Under the pieces are notes generated by a model. That model was not told where the DNA came from. It worked only from the letters and a program-made list of their open reading frames with translations, and did no database searches. From assembly GCA_938040325.1 (NCBI GenBank), contig CALHXW010000357.1:1-43799 (forward strand): a DNA stretch of 43,799 nucleotides. The letters are read 5' to 3'. Positions within the stretch are counted from its first letter, which is position 1, and each line of letters starts with the position of its first letter. Of the stretch, positions 7,974 through 17,198 are shown in pieces. This DNA comes from an uncultured bacterium. Its GTDB lineage: Bacteria > Myxococcota_A > UBA9042 > PHBI01. Both the position numbers and the translations under genes were made by a program.

Positions 7974-10900
7974 GTGTCTAACGTGTCCGACAACGTGCTC
8001 GAGCGCTTCGCGACACGCTTGCTCGACGCCAGTGAAGCCACCACATCACTCGACGTCGTCGGCGCTCGCGGGGGCTTTACCTCGGCGCTCCTCGCCGCAC
8101 TGGCTAGCCGCGGCGGCCCTCCCCTGGCGATCGTTGTTGCTGACGAGGCGCAAGCCGCCGCGCTCCAGGACGGCCTCAACCTCTTCATCGACCGCGCTGG
8201 CCACTTTCCCGCAGCATCGACCCTGCCGCGGTTGGACCACAGCCCGTTCTCGGGCATGAGCCCGTCCCGGTTGACCGTGATGGACCGCGTCTGCGCACTC
8301 TTTCGTCACGTGCATCAGCTCGACCTCGACGCACTCATCATCTCGGCGCCGGCGCTGCTCGACCGCGTCGTGCCGAGCGCTGCGCTCGAGCAGCACGCCA
8401 CGTCTGCGGTCGAGGGGCAGTCGCTCGATCTTGAGCGACTGGTCGGCTTTCTGACGGTCGCAGGCTACCACCGGGTCAGCTCCGTCGAGGATCCAGGCTC
8501 GTTCGCGGTACGCGGCGGCATCGTCGACGTCTACGCCCCCCTCTACCCCGAGCCCGTCAGGATCGACCTCTGGGGCGACGAGATCGAGGCCATTCGCTTT
8601 TTTGACCCATCCACCCAACGCACGACGGCTCGGGTCAAGTCGGTCATGCTCTGCCCGTCCCGGGACATCATGCTGACGCATGGCGTGCGACGCCGGGCAA
8701 AAGAGCGGCTGCTCGACCTTGCCGATGCGCGCGATGTCCCAACGTCCAGGGCGCGCGCGCTGGTCGACGACATCGGCCGCGGCGTGCTTGGCGTCGGCGC
8801 CGAGGAGCTACTGCCGGCGTTCCATGACGAGCTCGAGACGCTCTTTGACGTGCTCGACGACCGGCGTTGGCTGATCGTGGACCGTGCTGCCTGCGTTCGT
8901 GCGATGGAAGACCGACACGCCGAGGTCGTGATGCGCGCTGCCCAGCGCGTCGATGACTCGGGCACCCTGGCGTTCGATGTCCATGACCTCTATCTGCCTG
9001 CAGAGCGGGTCGTCTCGCTGCTCGACGAGCAGGCGCGCGTGAGCTTCGAGCCCTTCGAGACACCGGGACGCGACACCTTGGTCGTCGACGTCGCCGACAA
9101 TGGAGACATTCGACACGCGATCGCTGAGACGACCAAGCGCGGCGATGACGAGGTGCTGGCTCCGCTGGCAAGCCGGATCCACCACTGGCGTCGTGAGGGA
9201 CTTGTGGTCGCGGCCTGCGCAGCGACGCGCGGCGGCGTCACGAGGCTGCAAGCACTTCTAGCGCGCTACGGCGTCAGCGTAGAGCACCACGACGACGGGT
9301 TCCGCATCGACCGCGTCAGCTCGCTGAGGGACACGTCCACCGACCTGCACCTCTTCGAAGGTGCCCTCGGTGATGGTTTCCGGTCTCATGACCTCTGCCT
9401 CGTGCTCCTCAACGAGTCCGAGATCCTTGGCAAGCCGCCACGTCGACGCGTTAGGCGTCGACGCGTCGCGCCAGAGCAAGCCATTGCTGGCTGGCAGGAC
9501 TTGAGAGTCGACGACCTTGTCGTTCATCTGCAGCACGGCATCGGAAAGTACCAAGGCCTCGTCAAGACCGACGTCAACGGCATGGAGAGCGACTTCGTCC
9601 TGCTCCACTATGCCAAAGGCGACAAGCTCTTCGTCCCCGTCGACAAGCTCCACCTTGTCTCCAAGCACGTCAGCAGCGGCGACGGCTCCGACAAGCTGGA
9701 CAAGCTCGGTGGCGCCAGCTGGCAGCGAACCACCAAGCGGGTCAAGAAGGCCGTCCGGAACATCGCCGATAAGCTCCTGCGGCTCTACGCGCAGCGCGAG
9801 GCCAAGCGCGGCTATGCGTTCTCGCCGCCCGACGAGACCTTCCGGCGCTTTGAGGCGAGCTTTCCGTTCGAGGAAACGCCGGACCAAGACGCAGCGATCA
9901 CCGCGGCCCTCGACGACATGCAGAAGGAACGCCCGATGGACCGGCTGGTCTGTGGCGATGTCGGCTTTGGCAAGACGGAAGTCGCGGTTCGCGCGGCGAT
10001 GAAGGCGGTCTTGGACGGCAAGCAGGTGGTGGTCTTGGTGCCAACCCAAGTCTTGGCCGAACAGCACCGAGTCACGTTTGAGCGGCGCTTCGAGGGCTTT
10101 CCCGTTCGGATCTCGACCCTGTCGCGGTCGGTCTCCAGTCTTGAGCAAAAGAACGTGCTCGACCACCTCAAGCGCGGCCTCATCGATATCGCGATCGGCA
10201 CCCATCGCCTGCTCAGCAAGGACATCCAGTTCGCTGACCTGGGGCTCATCGTGGTCGACGAGGAGCACCGCTTTGGCGTGGCCCAGAAAGAGGGGCTCAA
10301 GCGGTCGCGACCAACCGTCGACGTCTTGACGCTCACGGCAACGCCGATTCCGCGAACCCTTCACCTCTCGATGGTCGGGCTGCGCGACATCTCGCTGATC
10401 CGAACCCCCCCGGTCGATCGGCTGCCGATCAAGACCTTTGTGACTCAGCCGACCGAGCACGTCATCGCTGAGGCGATTGGCCGAGAGCTCGCCCGCGGTG
10501 GCCAGGTCTTCTACGTGCACAACCGTGTCGCCGACATCCACCGACACGCCGAGCTGGTCCAGCGGCTGGTCCCCAACGCGCGGGTTGCTGTCGGTCACGG
10601 ACAGATGCACCCGACGCGCCTTGAAGAGGCGATGCTGCGCTTCGTCTCTGGTGAGGCCAACGTGTTGGTCGCGACGACCATCATTGAGAGCGGCATCGAC
10701 ATTCCGACGGCGAACACGATGCTGATCAACCGCGCAGACCGCTTCGGCCTCGCGCAGCTCTATCAGCTGCGCGGTCGCGTCGGGCGCTCGAGCGAGCGAG
10801 CGTACTGCTACCTCATGATTCCTTCGCCGAAGAACCTCGCCGGCGACGCCAAGGAACGGATCGCGGCGATCCAGCGCTTTAGCGAGCTCGGCAGCGGGTT

Positions 10901-11531
10901 TTCGATCGCAACGCACGACCTCGATATCCGCGGCGCTGGCGAGATCCTCGGCGCTGAACAGTCCGGCAGCATCGACGCGGTCGGCTACGAGGCCTACACC
11001 GAGATGCTCCGCGACGCGATCGAAGACCTGCGCGCGTCACAGGATGGCGAGACCCCGCCGAGCCGTGTCGAGACTGAGCTCAAGATTCCGATCGAAGGGC
11101 GAATCCCAGAAGACTACCTAGAAGACACGACGCTCCGCCTTCGGCTCTACCGAGAGCTGGCCAGTGCCCGCACGGTCCCTGCCCTCTATGAGGTGCTGAG
11201 CTCAGCTGTGGATCGCTACGGGGATGCGCCACAGCCGCTCTCCGATCTCGTCCAGCTCATGGCGGTCAAGATCGATGCGCGCGGCATGGGAATCGACCAG
11301 GTGACGTTCAACAGGCGTCTGCTCTCGCTGCGTCTGACCGAGCTTGGCCCTATCCCCCTCGATGCGGTCCTGGCGTTCGTGTCTCGCACCGGAAGCGGCT
11401 GGCGCCTGACGCCGACTCATCGACTGCAACGCGATATGGACGAGGCGAGCTTCGCCCAGGGACTTGAAGTCGTCCGCGAATCACTCAAGGAAATACGAAC
11501 CTTTGTCAGCGAACGGGCGTCGTCGCTATAA
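7974..11531 (+). CDS. mfd: Transcription-repair coupling factor Mfd
   Basis: Mfd removes RNA polymerase stalled at DNA lesions and recruits the UvrA repair complex. Of about 1185 residues, the N-terminal third has the UvrB-like region (DHSPFSGMSPSRL, SFAVRGGIVDVY). A CarD-type RNA polymerase interaction domain follows (DLVVHLQHGIGKYQGL), then the RecG-like translocase with Walker A GDVGFGKT, the DEEH box in VVDEEHRFG, the motif TATPIPRTL, motif VI QLRGRVGRS and a C-terminal TRCF domain. The length is normal. I chose the GTG at 7974 (MSNVSDN), 7 nt after a GAAGGG box; a GTG at 7893 would add 27 residues with no family match. It is followed closely by two foldase-type genes on the same strand. 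Confidence 0.96.
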   Translation: MSNVSDNVLERFATRLLDASEATTSLDVVGARGGFTSALLAALASRGGPPLAIVVADEAQAAALQDGLNLFIDRAGHFPAASTLPRLDHSPFSGMSPSRLTVMDRVCALFRHVHQLDLDALIISAPALLDRVVPSAALEQHATSAVEGQSLDLERLVGFLTVAGYHRVSSVEDPGSFAVRGGIVDVYAPLYPEPVRIDLWGDEIEAIRFFDPSTQRTTARVKSVMLCPSRDIMLTHGVRRRAKERLLDLADARDVPTSRARALVDDIGRGVLGVGAEELLPAFHDELETLFDVLDDRRWLIVDRAACVRAMEDRHAEVVMRAAQRVDDSGTLAFDVHDLYLPAERVVSLLDEQARVSFEPFETPGRDTLVVDVADNGDIRHAIAETTKRGDDEVLAPLASRIHHWRREGLVVAACAATRGGVTRLQALLARYGVSVEHHDDGFRIDRVSSLRDTSTDLHLFEGALGDGFRSHDLCLVLLNESEILGKPPRRRVRRRRVAPEQAIAGWQDLRVDDLVVHLQHGIGKYQGLVKTDVNGMESDFVLLHYAKGDKLFVPVDKLHLVSKHVSSGDGSDKLDKLGGASWQRTTKRVKKAVRNIADKLLRLYAQREAKRGYAFSPPDETFRRFEASFPFEETPDQDAAITAALDDMQKERPMDRLVCGDVGFGKTEVAVRAAMKAVLDGKQVVVLVPTQVLAEQHRVTFERRFEGFPVRISTLSRSVSSLEQKNVLDHLKRGLIDIAIGTHRLLSKDIQFADLGLIVVDEEHRFGVAQKEGLKRSRPTVDVLTLTATPIPRTLHLSMVGLRDISLIRTPPVDRLPIKTFVTQPTEHVIAEAIGRELARGGQVFYVHNRVADIHRHAELVQRLVPNARVAVGHGQMHPTRLEEAMLRFVSGEANVLVATTIIESGIDIPTANTMLINRADRFGLAQLYQLRGRVGRSSERAYCYLMIPSPKNLAGDAKERIAAIQRFSELGSGFSIATHDLDIRGAGEILGAEQSGSIDAVGYEAYTEMLRDAIEDLRASQDGETPPSRVETELKIPIEGRIPEDYLEDTTLRLRLYRELASARTVPALYEVLSSAVDRYGDAPQPLSDLVQLMAVKIDARGMGIDQVTFNRRLLSLRLTELGPIPLDAVLAFVSRTGSGWRLTPTHRLQRDMDEASFAQGLEVVRESLKEIRTFVSERASSL

Positions 11532-11554
11532 GGACGCCTCACGACGGAGCTGCG

Positions 11555-12664
11555 ATGCGCATCACATCCCTCATCATCCCCCTGACCCTCGTTGTCTCAA
11601 GTGCCTGCACGGGCGGCTCCACCGAGCCTGCAACGACAGGTCCTTCGACTGCGGCGAGCGCGCCAGCCGGCACCAACGCTAAGAACGCAGCGGCGACACC
11701 TGCGAGCGTCGCTCCAGATGACAACGTTGCCGCCCGCTTTGGCGACCAGGTCCTCACCACGGAGGAGCTGACGAAGCTCACGCCGCCCCGGGCGACCGCC
11801 GCAACCATCCGTAAGGTGATCGACAGCTGGGCCGAGACCGCGCTACTGGCGACGAGCGCCCGAGCTGCCGGCTTCGACAAGACAACCGGCGCACGCGCGA
11901 AGACCGACAGCGCCCTCGCCGACGCCTTCGTGCGCGAGCAGTTCGCCGAGAGCGCGGAGAGTCAGATCGATGACGAAGCCCTGACGGCCTACTTCGGCGA
12001 GCGTCGCCGTGCCCGCATCATCCGCTTTACGGACCGCGCCAAGGCGAACGTCGTCCACAAGCAGCTCGCGGATGCGCTAGCGGCGACTCCTGAGCAAGCG
12101 GCACGCATCTTCGTGGACTTCCAGAAGAAGCACAGCTCTGGCCCCACCGGTGCCAGCGAGCGCGCGGTGTTCGACCGGCAAGGTCGGAACGCGACCAACG
12201 ACGCCGTGGTCCAGCCTCGTATTGCAGCAGCAGCGTTTGCCGTGCAGAAGGTCAACGCCATCACGCCGCCGGTCAGCATGCCGGAAGGCGGGGCGGTCAT
12301 TGTGCAGCTCGTGGCCAAGAAAGAGGCGATCGCTCTTGCCAGCGTGCCGCCCCCGGTCCGCGAGCGCGCCGTCGCGGCCCTCGCGCAAAAGCGTATCGAG
12401 GACAGCCGGCGGCTCTTGGTGGCGCGCCTCAAGAGCGAGACACCGCTGCGTATTCACAGCGGGCCGATCGAGGCTCTCGCTAAGAGCGGCGCGGGCACCA
12501 AGAAGCCCCGCCTGAGAAAGTTCGATCCGAAGGCGTGGCGACAGACGCCACGAACGATTCGTCGGGTCGAGGGAGTCGTCTCGAAGCAGAAAGTTCGTGG
12601 CTACACGACCGAAGAGATGCAAGAGATGATGCGCAAGAACGTGCCCGATGGAGCGCAAAAATGA
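11555..12664 (+). CDS. Lipoprotein with a degenerate parvulin-like (PpiC) region
   Basis: The N-terminus is a lipoprotein signal (MRITSLIIPLTLVVSSAC, Cys18), followed by a Thr/Ala/Pro-rich linker. The body starts like a SurA-type N-domain (AARFGDQVLTTEEL) and goes on to a stretch laid out like a parvulin domain (RARIIRF, AAFAVQKVNAITPPV). It lacks the usual GGDLGWF-type loop seen in its neighbour. The C-terminal 60 residues are basic. It sits 23 nt after mfd and overlaps the SurA-like gene by an ATGA, so the two are probably translated together. I infer an envelope chaperone or foldase partner with weak or no isomerase activity. The family assignment is by pattern only. Confidence 0.75.
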   Translation: MRITSLIIPLTLVVSSACTGGSTEPATTGPSTAASAPAGTNAKNAAATPASVAPDDNVAARFGDQVLTTEELTKLTPPRATAATIRKVIDSWAETALLATSARAAGFDKTTGARAKTDSALADAFVREQFAESAESQIDDEALTAYFGERRRARIIRFTDRAKANVVHKQLADALAATPEQAARIFVDFQKKHSSGPTGASERAVFDRQGRNATNDAVVQPRIAAAAFAVQKVNAITPPVSMPEGGAVIVQLVAKKEAIALASVPPPVRERAVAALAQKRIEDSRRLLVARLKSETPLRIHSGPIEALAKSGAGTKKPRLRKFDPKAWRQTPRTIRRVEGVVSKQKVRGYTTEEMQEMMRKNVPDGAQK

Positions 12665-13746
12665 TCCGGCCAGACAGCGACAAGCCCTCTCAGACCGAGC
12701 GCTCGACCACGGGGCGACGGCTCTCAGCAGCCCTCGCCTTCGGTGCAGCGCTCATCGTGACCGCAGGGCCAAGTCTCGCTGCGGAACCATGGCCCCCGGC
12801 GAACTCGGTGGTTGTCGACCGTCTGGTGGCGGTCGTGAACACCGAGTCGATCACGCTCTTCGACGTACGCCGTCGTGCCGCTCCCTTCGTCGCGCGCGCT
12901 GTCCAGAAAGCGCCGAGCGCCGTAGCGCTACGGGCAGATCTTGCGCTGATCCAAGACGAGGCGCTCGACAGCCTCATCCAGGACATCCTCGTCTTTTCGG
13001 AAGCCAAGAAGCTCAACCTCAAGGTCGCGCCGACCCGCGTGGACGCTCATGTCAAAAAGATCAGCGACTCGAACGGCTGGACGGCGTCCGAGCTCGAGTC
13101 GCAGCTCAAGCGCAGCGGCTTCGCTTCGATTGCCGACTACCGCCGACACACCGAGCGCGAGATGATGAAGAGCCAGGTCGCCTCCATCAAGGTGACCTCG
13201 CGCATCAAGATCGACGAGGACGAAGTCGATCGCCTCTACATCGAAGCCGCTGGCAAGCAGCAAACGGTTCGGGAGGTCCGAGGCCTCCACGTGCTTCTCA
13301 AGCAGAACCCTCTGGCGGCGACCGACCGGCTCAGCGAGATCGAAGCGGTCGCCGAAAAAATCAAAAGTGGCGAGCTGACCTTTGAAGATGCGGCTCGAAA
13401 GTTCAGCGAAGACACCAACGCAGCGGCTGGAGGCGACCTCGGGTGGTTCGCCAAGGGTGACTTCGATCCCGACTTTGAAGCGGCCGCGTTTGAGCTCTCC
13501 GATGGCGGCGTGAGCGCACCGGTCAAGACCCAGTATGGGTGGCACCTCATCAAGCTCGTCGAGAGCCGCGAGCGAAAGATCTCAGCCCAGACCGACGAGA
13601 AAGCCATGAAGCGCGAGATCCGCTACCGGCTGCAGCGCAGCGAGTTTGAACGGATTTACCAGCAGTGGGTTCGCGGTCTGCGCGCCGGCGCCTACGTCGA
13701 GGTCAAAGATCCCAACTTTGGTGCCACCGGCCAGCCGAGCTCGTAG
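12661..13746 (+). CDS. SurA-like periplasmic peptidylprolyl isomerase / chaperone
   Basis: This is an outer-membrane protein folding factor of the SurA/PpiC group. A twenty-residue basic stretch leads into a signal peptide ending near residue 41 (AGPSLAAE). A SurA N-terminal chaperone domain follows (VVVDRLVAVVNTESITLFDV). One parvulin domain at about 200-305 has the family hallmarks GLHVLLKQ, FSEDTNAAAGGDLGWFAKGD and TQYGWHLIKLVE. At 361 residues it has a single PPIase domain, one fewer than Escherichia coli SurA. The ATG overlaps the previous stop (ATGA), which fixes the start; a longer frame from 12535 would run through the upstream gene. Confidence 0.88.
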   Translation: MIRPDSDKPSQTERSTTGRRLSAALAFGAALIVTAGPSLAAEPWPPANSVVVDRLVAVVNTESITLFDVRRRAAPFVARAVQKAPSAVALRADLALIQDEALDSLIQDILVFSEAKKLNLKVAPTRVDAHVKKISDSNGWTASELESQLKRSGFASIADYRRHTEREMMKSQVASIKVTSRIKIDEDEVDRLYIEAAGKQQTVREVRGLHVLLKQNPLAATDRLSEIEAVAEKIKSGELTFEDAARKFSEDTNAAAGGDLGWFAKGDFDPDFEAAAFELSDGGVSAPVKTQYGWHLIKLVESRERKISAQTDEKAMKREIRYRLQRSEFERIYQQWVRGLRAGAYVEVKDPNFGATGQPSS

Positions 13747-14292
13747 GCCTGCTCGACGGACGTCTTGAGCGGTTGGCGCGAGACGCCAAGGAACGCCCCT
13801 GCCCGCCGACCCTGGCCCGGGGGGCGAACCCTTGAGCGACCAACGCGACGTGTTTGGCTATGCGGTAACGGCGCGCAGGGTCCGCGTGCGAGACGTGCAT
13901 GAATGCAGCGCTGGTCTCCGCGCAACGACCCGGTCGAATTGATCGGGCGCACGCGAAGATCACGCGGTGACGGGATCGCCGAGCGCGTTTGTGCGTCGGC
14001 GCCCAAACACCTTCACTGCCCGGTGCGAGTGCGCTGCAACAAGCGCTTGGTGGCCGCCTCAAAAACCACCGCGCAGAGACGCTGTAGGCCGACCGGAGCC
14101 CATTCTGCGATCCGGCCCGCGAGTCGACCTGGAGATGGCTCTGCGTGGGCTTCTACCAACCACCTATAATTGCAGCAAAAAAATTGGCGCCTTGATCCGT
14201 GTTGACACCGAAAAAACCGACGTGCTAGCTCCCATCAACCTCGTCAGGGGAACCTTGCCAACTCGGCCCATCGGTCGTGGAGCTTTTGCCGG
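13747..14292. other. Intergenic region with no recognised gene
   Basis: These 546 nt between the SurA-like and LytM-like genes hold no frame with a plausible start, ribosome site and composition on either strand. The first 400 nt are GC-rich and featureless to me. From about 14160 the base composition shifts to A/T, with a perfect TATAAT at 14165 and a TTGACA at 14202, so the promoter of the downstream pair is probably here. Confidence 0.5.
14142..14170 (+). promoter_or_regulatory. Candidate promoter for the LytM-like operon
   Basis: A perfect -10 TATAAT (14165-14170) lies in the only A/T-rich part of this gap, with a poor -35 (TGCGTG) 17 nt upstream. A second possibility is TTGACA at 14202-14207 with a weak -10 (TAGCTC) at 14226. 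Either gives a leader of about 60-115 nt before the TTG start at 14293. Confidence 0.35.
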
Positions 14293-15639
14293 TTGTACCT
14301 CGATAAACCCATCCCACTCCGTGGAGCATCTCGACGCACTCGACGTCGGCGCCCGAATCGCTCACGCGGTACGTCGCTGGTCGTCGTCGCGGCAATGTTC
14401 GGCGCGAACTACCTGCTCTTCTTCCACGACAACGAAGACCAGGACGCCAACGAGACCGCGAAGGTCGCTCAGGTGGAAGTCCGCAACACGCCGGGCGACG
14501 AGCGCACGGCGAAGCGCGATGCTTCGGTCGACGACTTCGGAACCCCGGTTGGTCGTACCCTATCCGGTAAGCTGACGCGGGGGCAGACGGTCCTGAAGGC
14601 GCTCCGGGCGGAGGGCATCGACTCACGCTCAGCGTTGCCGCTCATCCACGCGATGGAGAAAGTCTTCGACTTCCGCCACGCGCTCGTGGGCGACAGCTTC
14701 GAAGCGAAGCTGAGCGATGACGGGCAGGTCACGAAGCTGACCTACACCCAGTCGCCGCTTGAGATCTACGACGTCACGATTCGCGACAACAACACCTACG
14801 TCGCCACGAAGCGCAAGGTGCCGACCCGCGTCGACGTGGCCGAGGTCGGGTGCACGGTCAAAGGTGGCCTCTACGCCTCGATCGCGCGCTGCGGCGAGGG
14901 GACCCAGCTCGCCGCGATGCTGACCGACCTCTTCGCTTGGGACGTTGACTTCTTCCACGACCTCCGCACCGGCGACGAGTTCCGCGTGCTGGTCGAGAAG
15001 ATCTCCGTCGACGACCGCTTCCTCAAGTACGGTGACATCGTCGCCGCGCAGTACCGCGGAAAGTTTGGTCAGATCAGCTTCGTGCAGTTCAACGACGCCA
15101 GTGGCGAGAAGCGATACTTCACCGCCGACGGCCGGGGCGTGCGCAAGCAGTTCCTGAAGTCGCCGCTCAAGTACACTCGCGTCTCTGCGAAGGGCTACGG
15201 CGGTCTTCGCACCAGCCTGCACCAAGCGGCCCCGGTCATCTACACAGCCCGCAAGCGCACGCCGGTCTGGGCGGTTGCATCCGGAACCGTGATGTTCGCT
15301 GGCGAGAGCGGCTCGCTCGGGAAGGCTGTTACCATCCGCCACGACAACGGCTACACGTCCACCTACGGCCACCTAGGCAACATCTCGCGAGGCCTCACGG
15401 TCGGTGCGCGTGTGAGTCAGAAAGCCCTCCTGGGCAAGGTCGGGCAGACTGGCAAAGCCGATGCGCCTCAGCTGCTCTTCTCTGTCCGCAAGGATGGCGC
15501 GCTGCTGAACCCCTTCCGTCTGAAGTTTGCTGAGTCCGCGCCTGTGTCGGACGCTGAGAAGACGAAGTTTGGGCAGCGCTCGACCGAGCTGCTTCAGGAC
15601 CTCGACGCGATCGACGTCGGCGGCAACCGCCGCGGTTGA
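14293..15639 (+). CDS. LytM/M23-type peptidase-like protein, zinc ligands lost
   Basis: This is a membrane-anchored cell-wall protein. A basic N-terminus and one span (about 27-44) precede a LysM/OapA-like middle region (SGKLTRGQTVLKALRAEGID; TDLFAWDVDFFHDLRTGDEF), then an M23 fold at about 296-412. The fold is clear (TPVWAVASGTVMFAGESGSLG, GYTSTYGHL, LLGKVGQTGKA), but the catalytic signature is not. Aligned without gaps from TPV backwards, the usual HRGVDY reads AAPVIY, and the usual HLH reads QLL (393-395). Only His360 of the YxHL motif stays. It is therefore probably an inactive LytM factor, as EnvC and NlpD are, acting as a regulator or scaffold. The only usable start is a TTG, so the N-terminus is uncertain. 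Its stop overlaps the next gene. Confidence 0.82.
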   Translation: MYLDKPIPLRGASRRTRRRRPNRSRGTSLVVVAAMFGANYLLFFHDNEDQDANETAKVAQVEVRNTPGDERTAKRDASVDDFGTPVGRTLSGKLTRGQTVLKALRAEGIDSRSALPLIHAMEKVFDFRHALVGDSFEAKLSDDGQVTKLTYTQSPLEIYDVTIRDNNTYVATKRKVPTRVDVAEVGCTVKGGLYASIARCGEGTQLAAMLTDLFAWDVDFFHDLRTGDEFRVLVEKISVDDRFLKYGDIVAAQYRGKFGQISFVQFNDASGEKRYFTADGRGVRKQFLKSPLKYTRVSAKGYGGLRTSLHQAAPVIYTARKRTPVWAVASGTVMFAGESGSLGKAVTIRHDNGYTSTYGHLGNISRGLTVGARVSQKALLGKVGQTGKADAPQLLFSVRKDGALLNPFRLKFAESAPVSDAEKTKFGQRSTELLQDLDAIDVGGNRRG

Positions 15640-17177
15640 GCGACGTCCCGGCCGACGCTGAATCCACGGCTCGGCCAGCGACTCGTAAGTGGCTTGCACC
15701 TGTCCTCTTTGCGGGCATCGGTTCGGCTGTCTTCATGTTGGGCGCCAGCTACCTGAGCCTGCAGAAGCTCCCCGACACCCCAACGTTCACTGTGTTTGGC
15801 GGCGCGCACGTCCAAGCCGGTATGAGCACAGCCTTTCGGGTCCGGGCGACGTGGCTGGATGCGAACAAGCCGCTCGACGTTCGAGTGCACGGCGTCAAGG
15901 TCGCCGGTGTCGAGAGCAAGGTCCTCGCTGAAGGCAACCCCGCGATCGTGCGGCTTCACATGCCGGCTGACCTTGGCGCAGCGGCAGACGTTGTGTTCGA
16001 TGTCGAAGCGGCCGGTCGGCGCTCAGACGTCACAGCCCGGGTACCGGTGCTGCACTCGCGAGGTGGCTTTGATGTCGCGCCCACCTCGGACGCCTCGCTC
16101 CCAAAGACCAGCGCGGATGCGCTGGTTAAGCTCGTGCCGGAAGCGGGTCACCTTGTACGGGGCATGGACAACCGAGTCTTCGTGCAGGTTCGCTCGCCCC
16201 AAGGTGCCCCGCTCAAAGCCGTCGACGTCACGATCCGCCACCCTGCACTCGCCGGCGGCGAGACCACCAAGAAGACCGATGTCTTCGGACTCGCAGAGTT
16301 CCAGCTCGAAGGAAACCGACCTAGCTTTCGGCTGAAGGTGTCCGTCGAGCGAAAGAGCGAGGTGCTCGCGACGCTAGAAGAGCAGCTTGTGCCTGCCGGA
16401 CGGCAAGCCATGTTTCGGGGTCCGCAGCGAATCATAGCTGGCAACGCAGAGCCCGCAGTCCTCACCCTCTGGAAGTCCGATCGTCGGACCTTTTGTGATC
16501 TGCTGCTCGGGTCCGTCTGGCTCGACACGTACCGGCTCTCGCCAACCAAGCGAGCCCTCGATATCCCTGTCGGCAACCTCGCTGCAGGCCGCTATGACCT
16601 TCAGTGCTACTTCAATCCCATCATCCTGGGCACGACCTGGGCGACCACGCCCCTACATGTCACCGAGGGCAACGGCAAGACCGCCTCTTGGTTGGACGAG
16701 GCGGCGGCTCAAGCCGCTCTCCACCCCGACACCCTCAAGGCGCTGCGTGACGCTGGGCCTCCAACCGAGCGCCTCGAGAGCTATCTCCGTGCGTTGCTCC
16801 TGGAGCCTCCGCTCGAGCCAACCGCCCATGCAGCAACACGCGCGGACGATATGGCTACACGCGCCGACGCATGGTCGACCAAGAAGCTCTGGGTCCTCTT
16901 AGCCCTCGGCGGCGTGTTCGTGTTGGTCCTGCTCTTGGTCTTCTACCTCATCCTGCAGAACATCATCACGACCCGCGACCGAATGCGGCAGTTTGCGGTT
17001 GAGGCTGCCGACGATGGCCCCATCGACGACCACGACATGGAAGACCTCAGCGTCGTGCCGTATCGAAGTCGCGAGGGTCTCGCCCGTACCCGGGGGCTGG
17101 TGCTTGTCGTGTTGGTGGGCGGGACGCTCATCGCAAACGCGATTGGCTTTCTGGCCCTGATGGCGCTCATCAAATAG
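15636..17177 (+). CDS. Membrane protein of unknown function, Ig-like periplasmic region, three spans
   Basis: I do not recognise a family. The 513-residue product has one span near the N-terminus (19-41), a large region outside the membrane (about 42-415) and two spans near the C-terminus (418-441 and 487-511). They are joined by an acidic cytoplasmic-type loop (DDGPIDDHDMED). The periplasmic part looks rich in beta strands; 179-250 has the pattern of an immunoglobulin or macroglobulin-like domain (VFVQVRSPQGAPLKAVDVTI, then KTDVFGLAEFQLEG). The start is a TTG inside a TTGA overlap with the stop of the LytM-like gene, so the two products are probably made together and may act as a pair at the cell wall. 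A function beyond that cannot be given. Confidence 0.78.
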   Translation: MSDVPADAESTARPATRKWLAPVLFAGIGSAVFMLGASYLSLQKLPDTPTFTVFGGAHVQAGMSTAFRVRATWLDANKPLDVRVHGVKVAGVESKVLAEGNPAIVRLHMPADLGAAADVVFDVEAAGRRSDVTARVPVLHSRGGFDVAPTSDASLPKTSADALVKLVPEAGHLVRGMDNRVFVQVRSPQGAPLKAVDVTIRHPALAGGETTKKTDVFGLAEFQLEGNRPSFRLKVSVERKSEVLATLEEQLVPAGRQAMFRGPQRIIAGNAEPAVLTLWKSDRRTFCDLLLGSVWLDTYRLSPTKRALDIPVGNLAAGRYDLQCYFNPIILGTTWATTPLHVTEGNGKTASWLDEAAAQAALHPDTLKALRDAGPPTERLESYLRALLLEPPLEPTAHAATRADDMATRADAWSTKKLWVLLALGGVFVLVLLLVFYLILQNIITTRDRMRQFAVEAADDGPIDDHDMEDLSVVPYRSREGLARTRGLVLVVLVGGTLIANAIGFLALMALIK

Positions 17178-17198
17178 GCCGTCGAGCGGACGGGCGCC

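Noticed and set aside
9258..10916. Long open frame antisense to mfd
   Set aside because: It overlaps the most conserved helicase motifs of Mfd and has no ribosome site or recognisable domain.
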